A stretch of 64,000 bases of DNA. Source: Planctomicrobium piriforme. Its GTDB lineage: Bacteria > Planctomycetota > Planctomycetia > Pirellulales > UBA1268. The position numbers and the translations under genes are program-made. Below, piece after piece: positions 1 through 9,529 of the stretch; within the stretch, counting starts at the first letter, position 1; each line of letters opens with the position of its first letter. The notes beneath the pieces are model-generated. The model saw only the letters and a list, made by a program, of their open reading frames with translations, searched no databases and was not told where the DNA came from. The DNA lies in NCBI GenBank assembly GCA_945861585.1, contig CAMAVC010000001.1, positions 131,947-195,946 of the forward strand, read 5' to 3'.

Positions 1-765
1 GTGGGCTTCGCAACCGCCGGCTTTCTCGCCCACACGCTGTTTCTCGCCTGGCGGGCGGCGAACGAGCCGAATGTGCCGCTCTCGAGTGCGTTCGATTGGT
101 ACCTCCTCGCCGCGTGGCTCCTGGCGGGAGGCTATCTCTGGCTGCTCGTGGCGAATCCGCGTACGCAAGTGGGCCTGTTCCTCCTTCCCGTGGTGCTCGG
201 CCTCGTGGGGGCCGCGCAGCTGTCGAGCCGCGCGCCGTTTCCGCAGAGCCCGGCCACGCAGGTGTGGGGGGTCATTCACGGTTCGTTCAACCTGGCAGCG
301 AGCGTCGCCGTAGCCGGCGGCGCCGTCGCGGGCCTCATGTGGCTCATCCAGGCGACACGGCTCACGCGCAAGCGCACTCCCGCGCAGGGCTTGCGGCTGC
401 CCAGCCTCGAGCTGCTCGCGGCGACGACGGGCCGGGCCGCGTGGATCGCCGCCTGGACCGCGGCTGCCGGCTTCGTCTCGGGGCTCGTGCTCAACGCCGT
501 GAACCGGCAGCGCGGCCTGCTCGAGACCGTGCCCTGGAACGATCCCGTCGTCCTCCGGATGGGAATGCTCGTCGCCTGGCTGATCGCGGCGGCGATCGCG
601 ACCCGGGCCTTCGCGCGGCGGCCCGAGGCGGCGCGGGTGGCGGCGTGGCTGTCTCTGGCCAGCTTCGTGGTGCTCACCGCGTCGATCCTCTGGGGGGTGC
701 TCGGCACCACCAGGCACGGCGTGCCACCGACGCAGGCATCTGCAATCCGCGAGGTCGTGCCATGA
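1..765 (+). CDS. CcsA/HemX-like cytochrome c assembly membrane protein (may continue upstream of the window)
   Basis: Multi-TM protein with WGVIHGSF-type segment, directly upstream of and overlapping hemA by 4 bp (ATGA); GTG at position 1 so the true 5' end is uncertain. Confidence 0.7.
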   Translation: MGFATAGFLAHTLFLAWRAANEPNVPLSSAFDWYLLAAWLLAGGYLWLLVANPRTQVGLFLLPVVLGLVGAAQLSSRAPFPQSPATQVWGVIHGSFNLAASVAVAGGAVAGLMWLIQATRLTRKRTPAQGLRLPSLELLAATTGRAAWIAAWTAAAGFVSGLVLNAVNRQRGLLETVPWNDPVVLRMGMLVAWLIAAAIATRAFARRPEAARVAAWLSLASFVVLTASILWGVLGTTRHGVPPTQASAIREVVP

Positions 766-2036
766 CGCTCGCGTTCGTGGGAGGCACCCACCGCACCGTG
801 CCGCTGGCCCTGCGCGAGCGGCTGGCCTTTTCCGCTGAGCAGGCGGCCGAAGCCCTGTGCCGGTTTCGCGACCGGTTTCCCGGCCGGGAAGTCGTGCTCC
901 TCTCCACCTGCAACCGCGTGGAGCTGTACGCGGCCGGCGAGGAGGCCGCCGTGCCACCCCCGGCCGAGCAGCTGGTGTCGTTTCTCGCCGAGTGCCGCGG
1001 GATCGATGCAGCCGTGTTGGCGCCCGTGCTCGCCCGGGAGAGCGACGAGGCGGTCGTGCGGCACCTGTTCAGCGTGGCCTCAGGGCTCGACAGCATGGTG
1101 CTCGGCGAGCCGCAGATCGTGTCGCAGGTGAAGCAGGCCTGGGCGCTTGCGCAGCGGACGGAGACGGCTGGCCCGCTCACCGGAGGCATGTTCCAGGCGG
1201 CCCTGCGCACGGCCAAGCGGGTGGCGAGCGAAACGGCCCTCGGCCGCGAGCGGCTCTCGATTCCGAGCGTGGCGGTCGCCGACTTCGCCCGCGGGGTGTT
1301 CGAGCGGTTCGACGACAAGCGGGTGCTCGTGATCGGTGCCGGCAAGATGGCCCACGAGACGCTTCGCTACCTGCGGGAGGCTGGCGCTCACGACATCGTC
1401 GTGGTCAATCGCACCGCCGACCGCGCTCATCGGCTCGCGGCCCGGCTGGGCGGGCGGCCGGGCCGGTTCGACGATCTCGTCGCCGAGCTCGCCGCGGCCG
1501 ATCTCGTGGTGAGCACGACGGGCGCGAGCGAGCCCGTCGTGCCGGCCGACCTCTTCGCCCGTGCGGAGTCGGGCCGCGAGGGCCGGCCGTTGGTGGTGCT
1601 CGACCTCGCCGTGCCGCGTGACTTCGATCCGGCGATCGGCGCCCGCCCGGGCGTGTGGCTGTATTCGATCGACGACCTGGGCGCCGCCTGCGAGGCCAAC
1701 CGGCGCAGCCGGCACCGCGAAATGCCGGGGGCGCTCGCGATCGTCGATGAGGAGACGCGACGGTTCATGGGCGACCTCCACCACCGCTCGACGGCGCCGG
1801 TGATCGAACGGCTGCGGGCCGGCTGGACGGAGACGGGCGAGGCCGAATTGGATCGACTCTTCCGCCGCGTGCCATCGCTCGACGATGCCGCCCGGGCCGA
1901 GATCCGCCAGGCCTTCGAGCGGTACGCCGCCAAGATGCTCCACTCGCCGCTCGCGTCGCTCCGCAACGAGAGCCGCTCAGGGCCGCCCCACGGCCTCCTC
2001 GACGCCCTCAAGCGGCTCTTTGATCTCAAGGAGTAG
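762..2036 (+). CDS. hemA: Glutamyl-tRNA reductase
   Basis: MTLAFVGGTHRTVPLALRERLAF, STCNRVELY, SVASGLDSMVLGEPQIVSQVKQAW, VLVIGAGKMA motifs. Confidence 0.97.
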   Translation: MTLAFVGGTHRTVPLALRERLAFSAEQAAEALCRFRDRFPGREVVLLSTCNRVELYAAGEEAAVPPPAEQLVSFLAECRGIDAAVLAPVLARESDEAVVRHLFSVASGLDSMVLGEPQIVSQVKQAWALAQRTETAGPLTGGMFQAALRTAKRVASETALGRERLSIPSVAVADFARGVFERFDDKRVLVIGAGKMAHETLRYLREAGAHDIVVVNRTADRAHRLAARLGGRPGRFDDLVAELAAADLVVSTTGASEPVVPADLFARAESGREGRPLVVLDLAVPRDFDPAIGARPGVWLYSIDDLGAACEANRRSRHREMPGALAIVDEETRRFMGDLHHRSTAPVIERLRAGWTETGEAELDRLFRRVPSLDDAARAEIRQAFERYAAKMLHSPLASLRNESRSGPPHGLLDALKRLFDLKE

Positions 2037-3132
2037 CGATGCAGTACGACAGGGCGAGCAGGGCGTAGGCCGTCACGAGGTTCGGGTCGCCTTCCATCCA
2101 GCGAGTGTTCTCGTTGACCCACGAGCCGTCAGGCTTCTGCTTGGAGAGGATCGTGGCGGAGAGCTCGGCCTTCCAGTCGTGGGTTTGTCCTGCGGCATCG
2201 GTGAATCGATCCTCACCGAGGACGTCGAGCGCCTTCGCCGCCGTGTGGAAGTAGTAGTAGAGCCCGGCGTCGCCGAGGCCGGGATTCTCCGCGAACGTGT
2301 AGTGCTTGCGGAGCCAGGCCGTCGCGGCCTTCACCCGCGGGTCGCTCTTCGTGAGCCCCGCGAAGATCATGCTCTTGAGGCCGGCGTAGGTCATCGAGCC
2401 GTAGCTGCGCAGGCCGCCGTTGGGAAGCGTGCCCGCCTGGCTCTCGCCGCCGTTGGCCGGTGTGTAATAGAAGCCGCCGTCGGGGTTTTTCGCCGGATGG
2501 GGCAGCGTGTTGTGCGGCCCCTCGAGATTCTGCGTGCGCGATACGAACGCCAGCGCCCGCTGGATGGCCGGGTCGTTCTGGCTCGTGCCCACGCTCCGCA
2601 GGGCCTCGATCATGAAGGCGGTGTTCGAGAGGTCGGGCCGGCCCTTGCCGCCGTAGCCGGCGCCGCCGTACGCAGGATCGTCGGTCCCCTTCCCTTCGGC
2701 GTCGTCCCACTGCAGGCCCTTCACGAAGGCCTCGGCCTCCTGGAGCTCCTTGGCGTAGCGGCCGCCGTAGTTACACGCCGCGAGGGCCATGATCGCGATC
2801 GACGTCTCGTAGTTGGCCACCTTCGAGTCGGGCGTGTGGATGCCGCCGTCGGTGTTCTTGAACTTGAGGAGATAGGCGAGCGCCTTCTGCACGGCCGGAT
2901 CGTCGGCCGGTGTGCCGCTCTGCGCGAGCGCTGTCACTGCGAGCGCCGTCACCGCCGGCCCGACCTGCGACGAAAAACTGCCGTCTTCGCTCTGCCCCTG
3001 CTCGATGAGATATTTCGACCCCTTTTCGATCGCCGCCTTGATCGCGGCGTTGTCGGTTGCCAGGGCGGCTGTGGCGACGCAGGCGAGCGCAACCGCCACG
3101 ACGGGAACCATTGAGAGATGTGTCAGGATCAT
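2026..3132 (-). CDS. Prenyltransferase/squalene-oxidase-repeat (terpene cyclase-like alpha/alpha barrel) protein with signal peptide
   Basis: Repeats of the type DGSFSSQVGPAVTALAVTAL / TDGGIHTPDSKVANYETSIAIMAL / GGGAGYGGKGRPDLSNTAFMIEAL; N-terminal hydrophobic signal. Confidence 0.85.
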   Translation of the reverse strand: MILTHLSMVPVVAVALACVATAALATDNAAIKAAIEKGSKYLIEQGQSEDGSFSSQVGPAVTALAVTALAQSGTPADDPAVQKALAYLLKFKNTDGGIHTPDSKVANYETSIAIMALAACNYGGRYAKELQEAEAFVKGLQWDDAEGKGTDDPAYGGAGYGGKGRPDLSNTAFMIEALRSVGTSQNDPAIQRALAFVSRTQNLEGPHNTLPHPAKNPDGGFYYTPANGGESQAGTLPNGGLRSYGSMTYAGLKSMIFAGLTKSDPRVKAATAWLRKHYTFAENPGLGDAGLYYYFHTAAKALDVLGEDRFTDAAGQTHDWKAELSATILSKQKPDGSWVNENTRWMEGDPNLVTAYALLALSYCIATP

Positions 3133-3188
3133 GGGGCACCTCCGACGGGAAGTATAGGGAGTGGAAGTTGATTCGGACTGCCCGCCGA

Positions 3189-4304
3189 TCAAGGCATAGC
3201 GACCGTTTCTCCTCCCCCACGCGTTCCGAGGGCTCGCCACACCGACAAATCGATCGTTTCGGACATCGTACCGACCGACCCGTCCATCATCGCGGTCACC
3301 ACGACGCCCGGGTGAAAACTCCGCGACGTGATCGCCGCGTAGGTCTTTTGGGTCGCGTGTGATCCCTCCTGCCGCGAGTTGTAATCGATGTCGTGCTCGA
3401 TGCCACTCGCCGTATGGGGTACCCGGGCATTGGGAACGAACACCGTCGTGAATCCGGCGTGATGAACCCGCCCGTCGGGCCATTCGGTGTGACCTGTACA
3501 GTCGTTCGTCGTGGCACCGAGTTTGGCATCGCCACCGGCGCAGAGACCACTGATCGTGGCGGGTTCTGCCGGCGGCGATCCGGCTGGATACGACCCCCCA
3601 GGGTCCGCCGTGTTGCGCACGTACGGTGTGAACGCCTTCACCTCGGCCACGCATAGCGTCTTCGACAACCCATCGGTGAACATCGCCGACTTGAACTTCG
3701 AATTTGGGTGAAATGCGCCGTCGCCACCAGTGCCGGTGTCGGGGTCGTACACGAACCAGGTTCCGAAGTTGAAACCGTAGGTATGCGGGGCGATGTAGGG
3801 CACGTTCACCCCCCCGCTCGCCTTGGTGCGAACCACATTGTTGCGCTCGCTCGGACAGGCGAACGTCTTGACCCGCATATCCTTGACAGTCGTCCAATTC
3901 TTCGTCGGATCCGGCGTGCCGGCAGTAAAGCCGTCGTCCCACGCCTGCTCCATGTTTACCCTCGAGGCCGACGTGTCCTCTTCGAGGAACGAGAGGATCC
4001 GGCCGTGAACCGACCACGACCCGTTGTTCGAGACGAAGGTTGTCTTCGGCGTGTGCAGCATGCTTGGCGGAAATGCACGTCGTGCACTCTCGTAGTTATG
4101 CACACCAAGGGCGAGTTGTCTCGCGTTGTTTTGGCACGACGACCGCCGGGCCGATTCGCGGGCCGCCTGCACGGCCGGGAGCAGCAGCCCCACGAGCACG
4201 CCGATGATCGCGATCACGACCAAGAGCTCCACCAGGGTGAACCCCCTGCGGGATGCAGCGGCGGCGGATTTGCCGGGCTGGAAGGACAATCGATGCGAGG
4301 GCAT
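3189..4304 (-). CDS. DUF1559 (H-X9-DG) protein with type IV pilin-like N-terminal methylation signal
   Basis: RRGFTLVELLVVIAIIGVLVGLLLPAVQAARESARRSSCQNN; C-terminal HPGVVVTAMMDGSV (H-X9-DG). Confidence 0.95.
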   Translation of the reverse strand: MPSHRLSFQPGKSAAAASRRGFTLVELLVVIAIIGVLVGLLLPAVQAARESARRSSCQNNARQLALGVHNYESARRAFPPSMLHTPKTTFVSNNGSWSVHGRILSFLEEDTSASRVNMEQAWDDGFTAGTPDPTKNWTTVKDMRVKTFACPSERNNVVRTKASGGVNVPYIAPHTYGFNFGTWFVYDPDTGTGGDGAFHPNSKFKSAMFTDGLSKTLCVAEVKAFTPYVRNTADPGGSYPAGSPPAEPATISGLCAGGDAKLGATTNDCTGHTEWPDGRVHHAGFTTVFVPNARVPHTASGIEHDIDYNSRQEGSHATQKTYAAITSRSFHPGVVVTAMMDGSVGTMSETIDLSVWRALGTRGGGETVAMP

Positions 4305-4507
4305 CACACGGCTCCAGAGCTGCGCCCGCGAGGCATCACAGGCATTGCACGCCGCACTGCAGTGCAATCGGCGTGCCAACTCGCAGACCACCCCCGGAGA
4401 TACCACAGACGCAGTTTCTCACGGCCTTCCACGATCCTGGAAGCCGGTGCCGGATGCGGGACGCGGAGATTTTCACCGCGCGGCGAAAATCTCGCCGTCG
4501 CTCCACG

Positions 4508-5080
4508 TCAGACCGGAGCCGTGGGGAGCGTCCGCGGATAGGCGGGCACCTGGCGGGGCGGAGGATCGCGCCCCTCTTCGAGCTGCCACTGCTCGCGCTC
4601 CTGCTCGGAAGCGTAGTACGTGAGCCAGACGGTCATGTCTTCGGCGTCGCCGGCGCTGCAATCCCAATGGAAGTAGTTGTCGGGGAGATCGACCCGCTTC
4701 ACGGCTGCCGGCAGGATGTCGCGCCGCACGACCGCGTACAGCTCACGGTCGGAGAGGTGATCGGTGTAGTCGAGGACCACGCGTTTTTCATAGAGCCGCT
4801 CGATCACCTGCCAGAGCCGGTCGTGCACCTGCTCGTCGTCGAGCGTACAGGCCGGCTGCATCGCCAGCGGCGGATCGAACCAGCGGGCGATCGGCACGAG
4901 CGGCGCCTGCTCCCAGGCCAGCATCGATTCAAGGAAGCGGTTTTCGACGGGGGTGGGGAGGAGTCGAAAATCGATCTCGAAGATCGCCTCATCGAGATAG
5001 GGCTCGATCGCGTCGCGGAGTTCCGCGTTGCGGAGCAGACAGTCGACTTCTTCGGGATCGGGATGATGGGCGAGGGGCAT
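4508..5080 (-). CDS. Conserved hypothetical protein
   Basis: Coherent ORF (MPLAHHPDPEEVDCLLRNAELRDAIEPYLDEA...), coding-like composition; start could be 5146. Confidence 0.6.
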   Translation of the reverse strand: MPLAHHPDPEEVDCLLRNAELRDAIEPYLDEAIFEIDFRLLPTPVENRFLESMLAWEQAPLVPIARWFDPPLAMQPACTLDDEQVHDRLWQVIERLYEKRVVLDYTDHLSDRELYAVVRRDILPAAVKRVDLPDNYFHWDCSAGDAEDMTVWLTYYASEQEREQWQLEEGRDPPPRQVPAYPRTLPTAPV

Positions 5081-5347
5081 GCCGGGTGGTTCCACGGAGT
5101 GTCGGCGGGAACGCCGCCGGCCCACGCCGCCGACGTTCACCACCAAGCACCGACGATACCCAGCCCGGAACCCCGTTCAATCATTTTCCACATGAATTTC
5201 CACGGTTTTTGGGCACCGAAACCGGCACGACCCCTACGACATGACGACTCTCCGCGGCCCTCCAACCCCGCCTGAATTGCCAGTTTCCCGCAAAGCAAAG
5301 AGGCCGGGGGGCTGGCTGAACGGAGGACCGGCTTCCGCCTGTCCTGC

Positions 5348-6805
5348 TCACGCGAGCACGCCCTTCACGACGTGGCCATGTACGTCGGTGAGCCGGAACT
5401 GGCGGCCCTGGTAGCGATAGGTGAGCTTCGTGTGGTCGACACCCACGAGGTGCATGATCGTGGCCTGCATGTCGTGGATGTGCACCGGGTCAGCCGTGAT
5501 GTTCCAGGCGTAGTCGTCGGTCGATCCGTACACGTGCCCCGGCTTCGCGCCGCCACCCGCCAGGAGGAACGAATACGCCTTGCCGAAGTGGTCTCGTCCC
5601 TTGGGGTTTGCCGGATCGCCCTGGCCAAACGGCGTGCGGCCAAACTCGCCTCCCCAGGCCACGAGCGTGTCGGAGAGCAGGCCCCGCTCCTTCAGATCCT
5701 GGATCAGCGCGGCCGACGGGGCGTCGGTGTCCTTGCACTGCTGTGGGAGCTGCGTGAATAGATTGCCGTGCTGGTCCCAGCCGGCATGCATGAGCTGCAC
5801 GAACCGAGTGCCGCGTTCGAGCAGCCGCCGGGCGATCAGGCAGTTGGAGGCGAACGTGCCCTGCACGTGGACATCGGGCCCGTAGCGCTCGAGCACGTGC
5901 CGGGGCTCGTTGGAGAAGTCGACGAGGTCCGGGACGCTGGCCTGCATTCGGTAGGCCATCTCGTATTGCGCGATCCGCGTGTCGATCTCCGGATCGCCGT
6001 AGTCGGCGAGGTGCTTCGCGTTCATGGCGGCGAGATCATCAAGCAGAAGACGCCTGCCCTCGCGGCTCACGCCGGCGGGGTTCGTGAGATAGGGCACGGG
6101 CTCGCCGGTGTTGCGGAACTTGACCCCCTGGAAGCGGCTCGGCAGGAAGCCGCTGCCCCAGTAGTAGTCGAAGAACAGCTGCCCGCAGCTCTTCGCCTTG
6201 TCGCTCGACGTCATCACGACGAACGCCGGCAGGTCTTCCGTCTCGCAGCCGAGGCCGTAGCTCATCCAGGCCCCCATGCTCGGCCGGCCCGGCACCTGGG
6301 CACCCGACAGGAAAAACGTGACGCCCGGCGCGTGGTTCACGGCCTCCGTGTGCATGCTCCGCACGAGGCACAGATCGTCCGCGACGCCGCCCAGGTGAGG
6401 CAGCATCTCGCTCATTTCCATCCCGCACGCGCCGTACTTGCGAAATGGTTTGATCGGCGACACGACCGGCCATTTGGCATAGCCGCTCGACATGGTGGAG
6501 AGCCGCGTCTGGCCGCGGACACTCGCGGGAATGTCCTGTCCGCCCCTCTCGATGAGCGCGGGCTTGGGGTCGAAGAGGTCGACGTGCGACGGACCGCCTC
6601 CCTGCCAGAGCATCACCACGCGCTTGGCCTTCGGCTCGTGGTGTGGCAGGCCCGGCAGGCCGGGCATTCCGTGCGGCGGTGCGGTCGCGGCGACATCCCG
6701 GCCGAGCAGCGACGCCAACGCCACCGCGCCGATGCCCGTTCCGGCCGAGCCGAAGAGTTGGCGGCGGGTGACGCGGCAGGCGTTTTCGAGGTGCAGGCCG
6801 TTCAT
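5348..6805 (-). CDS. DUF1501 domain-containing protein (Tat-type leader)
   Basis: TRRQLFGSAGTGIGAVALASLLG leader; PKAKRVVMLWQGGGPSHVDLFDPKP; C-terminal HTKLTYRYQGRQFRLTDVHGHVVKGVLA. Confidence 0.95.
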   Translation of the reverse strand: MNGLHLENACRVTRRQLFGSAGTGIGAVALASLLGRDVAATAPPHGMPGLPGLPHHEPKAKRVVMLWQGGGPSHVDLFDPKPALIERGGQDIPASVRGQTRLSTMSSGYAKWPVVSPIKPFRKYGACGMEMSEMLPHLGGVADDLCLVRSMHTEAVNHAPGVTFFLSGAQVPGRPSMGAWMSYGLGCETEDLPAFVVMTSSDKAKSCGQLFFDYYWGSGFLPSRFQGVKFRNTGEPVPYLTNPAGVSREGRRLLLDDLAAMNAKHLADYGDPEIDTRIAQYEMAYRMQASVPDLVDFSNEPRHVLERYGPDVHVQGTFASNCLIARRLLERGTRFVQLMHAGWDQHGNLFTQLPQQCKDTDAPSAALIQDLKERGLLSDTLVAWGGEFGRTPFGQGDPANPKGRDHFGKAYSFLLAGGGAKPGHVYGSTDDYAWNITADPVHIHDMQATIMHLVGVDHTKLTYRYQGRQFRLTDVHGHVVKGVLA

Positions 6806-6812
6806 GGCGTCG

Positions 6813-9374
6813 TCACTCCCGCGTCAGGGCTTCATCGAGATTGAAAATCGCCAGGCAGACGCTCGTGAGCGCCGCGTGCTCGGCCACGTCGAGCGATTCG
6901 TTGCGCGGGCTCTCGCCGACGCCCAGAAAGTGCCTGGCAGCCTCGGCGTCGGCCCGGTAGACGGCCAGTTGACGCCCATGCATCCGCTCGAGCGCTTCGA
7001 GATCGTAGGCGGTGGGCTTGCGGCCGAGCACGCGGCGGAACGCAAACGTCAGTCGGCCATCGAAGTCGGCACTGGCCACCAGGCTCTTCTCGGCGAGCAC
7101 CCGCGAGGCCTCGACCCACGTGGGGTCGTTCAAAGTCGTCAGTGCGTGCAGGGGTGTGCTCGTACGGCTGGCGCGGACGGTGCAGGTCTGACGATTGGCG
7201 GTGTCGAACATATTCGCCGGGCTTACCGTCCGCCGCCAGAAGGTGTAGAGGCTGCGGCGATAGAGGTCGGGGCCGTGCGACGCTGGATAGGTGAAGTCGC
7301 GCTCCTTTGTGATCGCCAGCGCCTCCCAGATCTCATCAGGCTGATACGGATAGACCGGCTGGCCACCGAGCCGGAGATCGATCAGGCCACTGGCCGAAAG
7401 GGCCACGTCGCGGAGCACCATCGACGGCATCCGGAAGCGGGCCGCGCGGGCGTGGAGCCGGTTCTCCGGATCCTTGGCGAGATGATCGGCCGTCACCTTG
7501 CTCGATTGCCGATAGGTGGCGCTCGTCACGAGCAGCCGATGCATCTTTTTCTGGCTCCAGCCATGCTCGCGGAACTCGACGGCCAGCCAGTCGAGAAGTT
7601 CCATGTGCCGCGGATACTCGCTCTGCACGCCCATGTCTTCGGTCGTCTTCACGATGCCAGTGCCGAAGAACTGCTGCCACATCCGGTTCACCTGCACCCG
7701 GGCCGTGAGCGGATGCTCCGGGAGGAAGAGCCACTTGGCCAGGCCGAGCCGGTTTTGCGGAAAGCCCTCGGGCATCGGCGGCAGGAAGGCGGGCGGCAGG
7801 AACGTGAGCTTCTCCCCGATGGGCGAGAGATAGTCGCCGCGGTCGAGGATCTTCGTCTCCCTGGGCTTCTCGTCGCTCATCACCATCACCCGCGGGACCT
7901 GGTCGCCCTTGTAGTCCTCGTACGCCTTTTTGGCAGCGTCGTACTTTGCCACGATGGGCAGGTTCGCAATCAGCTTCTGCTTCACCTTGCCATCGAAAAA
8001 CCCGCGCAGTTCCCGCTCGATCTCCTTTTTCTCGACGTCTGTCCGCTCGGCCTCGGGCTTGAGCAATAGCGGGGGGAGTGCTCTGGGGAGTTCTTCGCCG
8101 TCGGCCGGCCTTCCATCGGCGAACAGACCGATCTTCCACGCCTCAAACATCGACTCGAGTACCGGCTTTGCCTCGGTCTCCAGCGACTTCACAGTCACGT
8201 CGAGTTCCGCCAGCCGACGCGAGTTTTCCTCGGTGGGCAACTCGACGATTGGCGGGGCCACGCGGATCCGTGCGGAGAACCTCGACGGTGCGCCTGACTC
8301 GGGCACGCGATTGAAGGCGTCGAGGAGGCCGTAGTAGTCGGTGCGCGTCATCGGGTCGTACTTGTGGTCGTGGCACTGGGCACAGGCCATCGTCAGGCCG
8401 AGCCAGGTCGTGCTCGTCGTGTCGACCCGATCGAAGAGGGTGTTGAACCGCTGCTCTTCGGCGATCGCGCCGCCTTCACCGTTGAGGAGGTGGTTGCGGT
8501 TGAAGCCGGTCGCAATTTTTTGCTCGTTCGTGGGCCCGGGCAGAAGATCTCCCGCCAGCTGCTCGATCGAGAACTGATCGAATGGCATGTCGGTATTCAG
8601 CGCCTTCACCACCCAGTCACGCCAGATCCATTGCCAGGTGTCGCCGTCTTGCTGGAAGCCGTTGGAGTCGGAGTAGCGGGCGGCATCGAGCCACGGGAGC
8701 GCCATCCGCTCTCCATAGTGCGGCGAGGCGAGCAGCCGATCCACCAGCAACTCGTATGCCTCCGGCCGCGAGTCGGCGACGAAGGCATCGACCTCTTCTG
8801 GCGTCGGCGGAAGCCCCACGAGATCGGCATGCAGCCGCCGGATGAGGGTGGCCCGATCAGCCTCGGGCGCCGGCGCGAGCCCCGCCGCCTCGATCTTCGC
8901 GAGCACATATCGATCGACGTCGTTCCGCACCCAGTCGGCTTGCTTCACCTCCGGCCGCGCGGGCCGCACCGGCGCAGTGAAGGCCCAGTGCGGCTCGTAG
9001 CCAGCCCCTTCCCTGATCCAGCGGTCGAGGAGTTTTTTCTGTTCATCCGAGAGCCGCCGATTGGAATTCGGCGGCGGCATCAGCACGTCGGGGTCGGTCG
9101 AGTGGACCCGCTCGAGCATCACGCTCGCGCCGGGGTCGCGAGGCACGAGCGCGCCCGCACGAACAGCTGCGGTGCGGTCGTCGAGCCGGAGGTCGGCCTC
9201 CCGCTTGTTGCCGTCCTGACCGTGGCAGTAGAAGCAGTTTTCGGAAAGGATCGGGCGGATGTCGCGGTTGAAATCCAGCGCTGGCGGATCTGCGGCGCGG
9301 CCGGTGCCGACGAGCATCACGATGCCCGTCGCCACAAGCGCGAAACGGATCGATGCCACCCTCGAGCAACCCAT
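6813..9374 (-). CDS. PSD1 and planctomycete cytochrome c domain-containing protein (DUF1549/DUF1553)
   Basis: FNRDIRPILSENCFYCHGQDG heme motif, RYSDSNGFQQDGDTWQWIWRDWV, CAQCHDHKYDP, NRMWQQFFGTGIV. Confidence 0.95.
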   Translation of the reverse strand: MGCSRVASIRFALVATGIVMLVGTGRAADPPALDFNRDIRPILSENCFYCHGQDGNKREADLRLDDRTAAVRAGALVPRDPGASVMLERVHSTDPDVLMPPPNSNRRLSDEQKKLLDRWIREGAGYEPHWAFTAPVRPARPEVKQADWVRNDVDRYVLAKIEAAGLAPAPEADRATLIRRLHADLVGLPPTPEEVDAFVADSRPEAYELLVDRLLASPHYGERMALPWLDAARYSDSNGFQQDGDTWQWIWRDWVVKALNTDMPFDQFSIEQLAGDLLPGPTNEQKIATGFNRNHLLNGEGGAIAEEQRFNTLFDRVDTTSTTWLGLTMACAQCHDHKYDPMTRTDYYGLLDAFNRVPESGAPSRFSARIRVAPPIVELPTEENSRRLAELDVTVKSLETEAKPVLESMFEAWKIGLFADGRPADGEELPRALPPLLLKPEAERTDVEKKEIERELRGFFDGKVKQKLIANLPIVAKYDAAKKAYEDYKGDQVPRVMVMSDEKPRETKILDRGDYLSPIGEKLTFLPPAFLPPMPEGFPQNRLGLAKWLFLPEHPLTARVQVNRMWQQFFGTGIVKTTEDMGVQSEYPRHMELLDWLAVEFREHGWSQKKMHRLLVTSATYRQSSKVTADHLAKDPENRLHARAARFRMPSMVLRDVALSASGLIDLRLGGQPVYPYQPDEIWEALAITKERDFTYPASHGPDLYRRSLYTFWRRTVSPANMFDTANRQTCTVRASRTSTPLHALTTLNDPTWVEASRVLAEKSLVASADFDGRLTFAFRRVLGRKPTAYDLEALERMHGRQLAVYRADAEAARHFLGVGESPRNESLDVAEHAALTSVCLAIFNLDEALTRE

Positions 9375-9529
9375 GGAACGTTTCCATTGTGGGGTCACCC
9401 GCGTCGCCGATCCGCGGCCACATGCGGGCCGACTGGGATCGCGGACCTCTCGGTCGGTCGGCGGGAATACCAACTACACTACTCCCTGAAAGAATAGCAC
9501 CCGCAACCCTCCTAAGACAGGCAATTTTT

